This document shows, in pieces, positions 7,155 to 9,042 of a stretch of 9,042 nt of DNA. Both the position numbers and the translations under genes were made by a program. This DNA is from Deltaproteobacteria bacterium (GTDB lineage Bacteria; Myxococcota; B64-G9). Location of the stretch: assembly GCA_003647095.1 (NCBI GenBank), contig QMME01000149.1, forward strand, positions 1-9,042, given 5' to 3'. Positions within the stretch are counted from its first letter, which is position 1, and each line of letters begins with the position of its first letter. The notes beneath the pieces are model-generated. The model was given only the letters and a program-made list of their open reading frames with translations, was not told the origin of the DNA and did not search any database.

Positions 7155-7280
7155 GCACCGGTATGCATCTGGAACCGATCCGGGTAGTAACATAAAAGAT
7201 CGCACAGTTCCAGGATCCGCCGGCCGTTCCCTTCCCCGCCGGGTCAAAAAATGATATCTTTTTCCCGTTGAACTGCTCAA

Positions 7281-7286
7281 GGGAGG
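7281..7286 (+). promoter_or_regulatory. Shine-Dalgarno that fixes the TTG start at 7292
   Basis: GGGAGG lies 5 nt before the TTG codon. There is no ATG or GTG near it that would give a signal peptide, so this site decides the start of the secreted malectin-domain protein. Confidence 0.75.
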
Positions 7287-7291
7287 CGTTA

Positions 7292-9042
7292 TTGCGCGCA
7301 TCGTCCGCACCGCTACTGGCGGTCGGCCTGCTGCCGGCGCTGCTCTGGCCCCTGCCCGGACGGGGCCAGGCCGGCATCAGCGACACCATACTGCAGCTCA
7401 GCGGCAACCAACGGGTCAAGATCGTCTGGCAACGTGATACCACGCCGGCCGGCGACAACGTCTTCGGAGGGGCCAACGTCTTCCGCTTGCTGGGCTACGA
7501 TACCGCTGACGACACCATCCGGGTGATACTGAACAACCTGGACGACTACACCAAACCGCTGTTGACCCACGACGGGCAGCGCATCGTCTATTCCGATCGC
7601 GTCGAGCGCAAGGTGTTCGTCTGCAACTGGGATGGCAGCGGCGTTCGCCAGGTGGCCAATGGTTTCGCCGGCGCCTTGTGGTTCGACGAGAGCACGGCCA
7701 CGGAGTGGGTCTACTTCCAGGAAGGAGGCGACGGCGACAACGATGCCCTGCCCCTCAAGCGTGTCAACCTGGACGACGGCAACCAGGTGGAGCTGGTCTG
7801 GAGCGCCAGCCAGACCAATGCCTACTGGTTGTCCATCTCGGCCGACGGCGCCCGCGTCGCCAGCTCCTGGCCCTGGCCGCAATGCGGCGCCGCCGAGCCG
7901 TCCTACGACGGCTCCGGCGGGGGCAGCCTCTACATTCCCGACAGCGGTTACTACACCACCGGTTGCTGGACCACCATCACCCCCGACGACAACTACCGGG
8001 TGGGAGTCTTCGATAGCGCCCACCGCAACTGGCAGGTGTGGGACTGGCCTCCGGGCACCATGCGCATGCTCGACCTGCACGCGGCGCCGGGAATCAACGG
8101 CTGGGAGATCTATCACCCCAAGATGTCCAACAACCCGCGCTTCCTGGCCATGACCGGGCCTTACAGCAACGGCACCATGGGCGACAACAACATCCGCGCC
8201 GGCGGGCCGCAGGTGGAGATCTACCTGGGCAAGCTGGATACCGGCTTCAGCCAGGTGACCGACTGGGTGCGGGTGACCAGCAACTCCCAGGCGGAGTTCT
8301 TTCCCGACGTCTGGGTCGACCCCGGCAGCAGCACCCAGGTGCGCATCGATTCTTTCAGCGCCAATCCCGCCCAGATTGCCCAGGGTGCGGGTAGTACGCT
8401 CTCCTGGCAGACCGGCAATGCCACCGCGGTGTCGCTCGACCAGGGCATCGGCGCGGTGGCGGCAGCCGGCTCGCTGCAGGTGTTTCCCGCGGCCGACACC
8501 ACCTACACCCTCACCGCCACGGGGCCGGGCGGTCCGGTCAGCAGGCAGGTGACGGTGAGCGTCGTCTCCTTCACGCTGCCGCTGGCCATCAACTGCGGTG
8601 ACGGCACTCCCGCGGTGGCCGGTTGGGGGGACGAGGATGTCTTCCGCAGCGGTGGAGAGGAGTACGATTTTTCCGGGCCGGTCGACCTCAACGGCCAACC
8701 CCGGCCGGCGCCCGCCGATGTCTACCTGACCTGTGTTCATCGCGATCACTCCTATTCCTTCCCGGTGCCCGACGGCAGCTACACCGTGCGCCTGCACTTC
8801 TATGATGCGCCGGAAGCCAGCGGGCGGGCCATGGATTACACCATAGAGGGTGTGCGCGTGCTCGACGACTTCAGCATCGTGCAGGCCGCGGGCGGCGGCG
8901 GCAGGGTGGTCATCAAGGAATTTCCGGTTGTGGTGGCCGACGGCAACGGGCTGCAGATCGTGGCCGAGAAGGACCAGGGCAACGACGCCTTCGAGACGGC
9001 CACCGGCGTGCACGCCTCGGCCGTCATCAAGGCGCTGCGCAA
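7292..9042 (+). CDS. Secreted beta-propeller / Ig-like / malectin-domain protein (3' end beyond the window)
   Basis: 583 codons are visible and the frame is open to the right edge. The start is TTG at 7292-7294, supported by GGGAGG (7281-7286) 5 nt upstream and an immediate signal peptide (MRASSA, Leu-rich core, likely cleavage near GQA at 25-27). Residues about 28-345 form a beta-propeller with Trp/Asp-Gly blades (THDGQRIVY 92-100, NWDGSGV 112-118, SADGARVAS 183-191) and the stretches HPKMSNNPRFLAMTGPY (275-291) and VEIYLGKL (308-315). Residues about 352-425 are a bacterial Ig-like domain (FSANPAQIAQGAGSTLSW, then TTYTLTATGPGG). From about 432 comes a malectin-type domain: INCGD (433-437), GSYTVRLHFYD (495-505), NDAFETATG (564-572). 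Malectin domains bind glucose disaccharides or related glycans. The protein is exported and probably binds carbohydrate at the cell surface or outside. Function beyond that is unknown. Confidence 0.85.
   Translation, partial: MRASSAPLLAVGLLPALLWPLPGRGQAGISDTILQLSGNQRVKIVWQRDTTPAGDNVFGGANVFRLLGYDTADDTIRVILNNLDDYTKPLLTHDGQRIVYSDRVERKVFVCNWDGSGVRQVANGFAGALWFDESTATEWVYFQEGGDGDNDALPLKRVNLDDGNQVELVWSASQTNAYWLSISADGARVASSWPWPQCGAAEPSYDGSGGGSLYIPDSGYYTTGCWTTITPDDNYRVGVFDSAHRNWQVWDWPPGTMRMLDLHAAPGINGWEIYHPKMSNNPRFLAMTGPYSNGTMGDNNIRAGGPQVEIYLGKLDTGFSQVTDWVRVTSNSQAEFFPDVWVDPGSSTQVRIDSFSANPAQIAQGAGSTLSWQTGNATAVSLDQGIGAVAAAGSLQVFPAADTTYTLTATGPGGPVSRQVTVSVVSFTLPLAINCGDGTPAVAGWGDEDVFRSGGEEYDFSGPVDLNGQPRPAPADVYLTCVHRDHSYSFPVPDGSYTVRLHFYDAPEASGRAMDYTIEGVRVLDDFSIVQAAGGGGRVVIKEFPVVVADGNGLQIVAEKDQGNDAFETATGVHASAVIKALR

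Larger units (their letters stand above)
7143..7291. promoter_or_regulatory. Divergent intergenic region expected to hold both promoters
   Basis: This 149-bp region separates the minus-strand operon from the plus-strand malectin-domain gene, so both promoters should lie here. It holds the only clearly AT-rich patches in the area: 7245-7264 (an A-run, then GATATC and a T-run) and 7188-7200 (TAACATAAAAGAT). On the minus strand 7194-7189 reads TATGTT, a fair -10 match about 50 nt before the GTG, but no good -35 is found at normal spacing. On the plus strand I find no convincing -35/-10 pair. An inverted pair CAGTTC (7205-7210) and GAACTG (7270-7275) may be chance. Promoter presence is inferred from gene layout. 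Confidence 0.5.

Noticed and set aside
7171..7215. Sigma-54-like promoter on the minus strand (TGGAAC followed by GATCT)
   Set aside because: The -12 GC element is missing, so it fails the essential part of the consensus.
7201..7275. Inverted pair CAGTTC / GAACTG in the divergent intergenic region, considered as an operator
   Set aside because: Six-base arms 59 nt apart are expected by chance; there is no symmetric extension.
7313..9013. A 566-codon open frame on the minus strand opposite the malectin-domain gene
   Set aside because: The translation is low-complexity Gly/Val/Ala/His-rich with no recognisable motif and no good ribosome site. The plus-strand frame gives a signal peptide and clear propeller, Ig-like and malectin motifs. 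It is an antisense shadow of GC-rich codons.

Overview
The window is GC-rich throughout, and its proteins point to a Gram-negative bacterium: three predicted lipoproteins, a beta-barrel protein ending in Phe, and an AlgJ/AlgX-like SGNH hydrolase. The sequence does not settle the phylum.

Layout. A tight minus-strand gene train runs from 7142 down past base 1. In order of transcription it holds: a 300-aa SDR-type NAD(P)-binding protein (7142-6240); a PD40/TolB-like beta-propeller lipoprotein (6214-5168); an outer-membrane beta-barrel protein with an unusual N-terminal hydrophobic helix (5184-4117); an ArnA-decarboxylase/UDP-apiose-synthase-type enzyme (4102-3041); a DPM1-like GT2 glycosyltransferase (3044-2322); a 697-aa lipoprotein with a C-terminal AlgJ/AlgX-type SGNH domain (2332-239); and the start of another lipoprotein (235 to beyond base 1). 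Gaps are 25 nt or less and several junctions overlap, so this is almost certainly one operon. A 149-bp intergenic region (7143-7291) separates it from a divergent plus-strand gene that begins at a TTG codon at 7292 and runs off the right edge. That gene encodes a secreted beta-propeller / Ig-like / malectin protein.

How the genes fit together (inference). A nucleotide-sugar enzyme, a glycosyltransferase, an SGNH O-acetyl-transfer or esterase protein, an outer-membrane barrel and several surface lipoproteins suggest the making, modification and surface display or export of a glycan. The most distinctive point is that the decarboxylase-type enzyme carries the whole set of residues, including both cysteines, that I recall as diagnostic of plant UDP-apiose/UDP-xylose synthase rather than ArnA. 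A branched-chain apiose donor is therefore a concrete possibility. The divergent secreted protein has a propeller that resembles the operon's propeller lipoprotein and adds a malectin-like carbohydrate-binding module, which fits a role on the same glycan.

No RNA genes, CRISPR arrays, insertion sequences or convincing terminators were seen.
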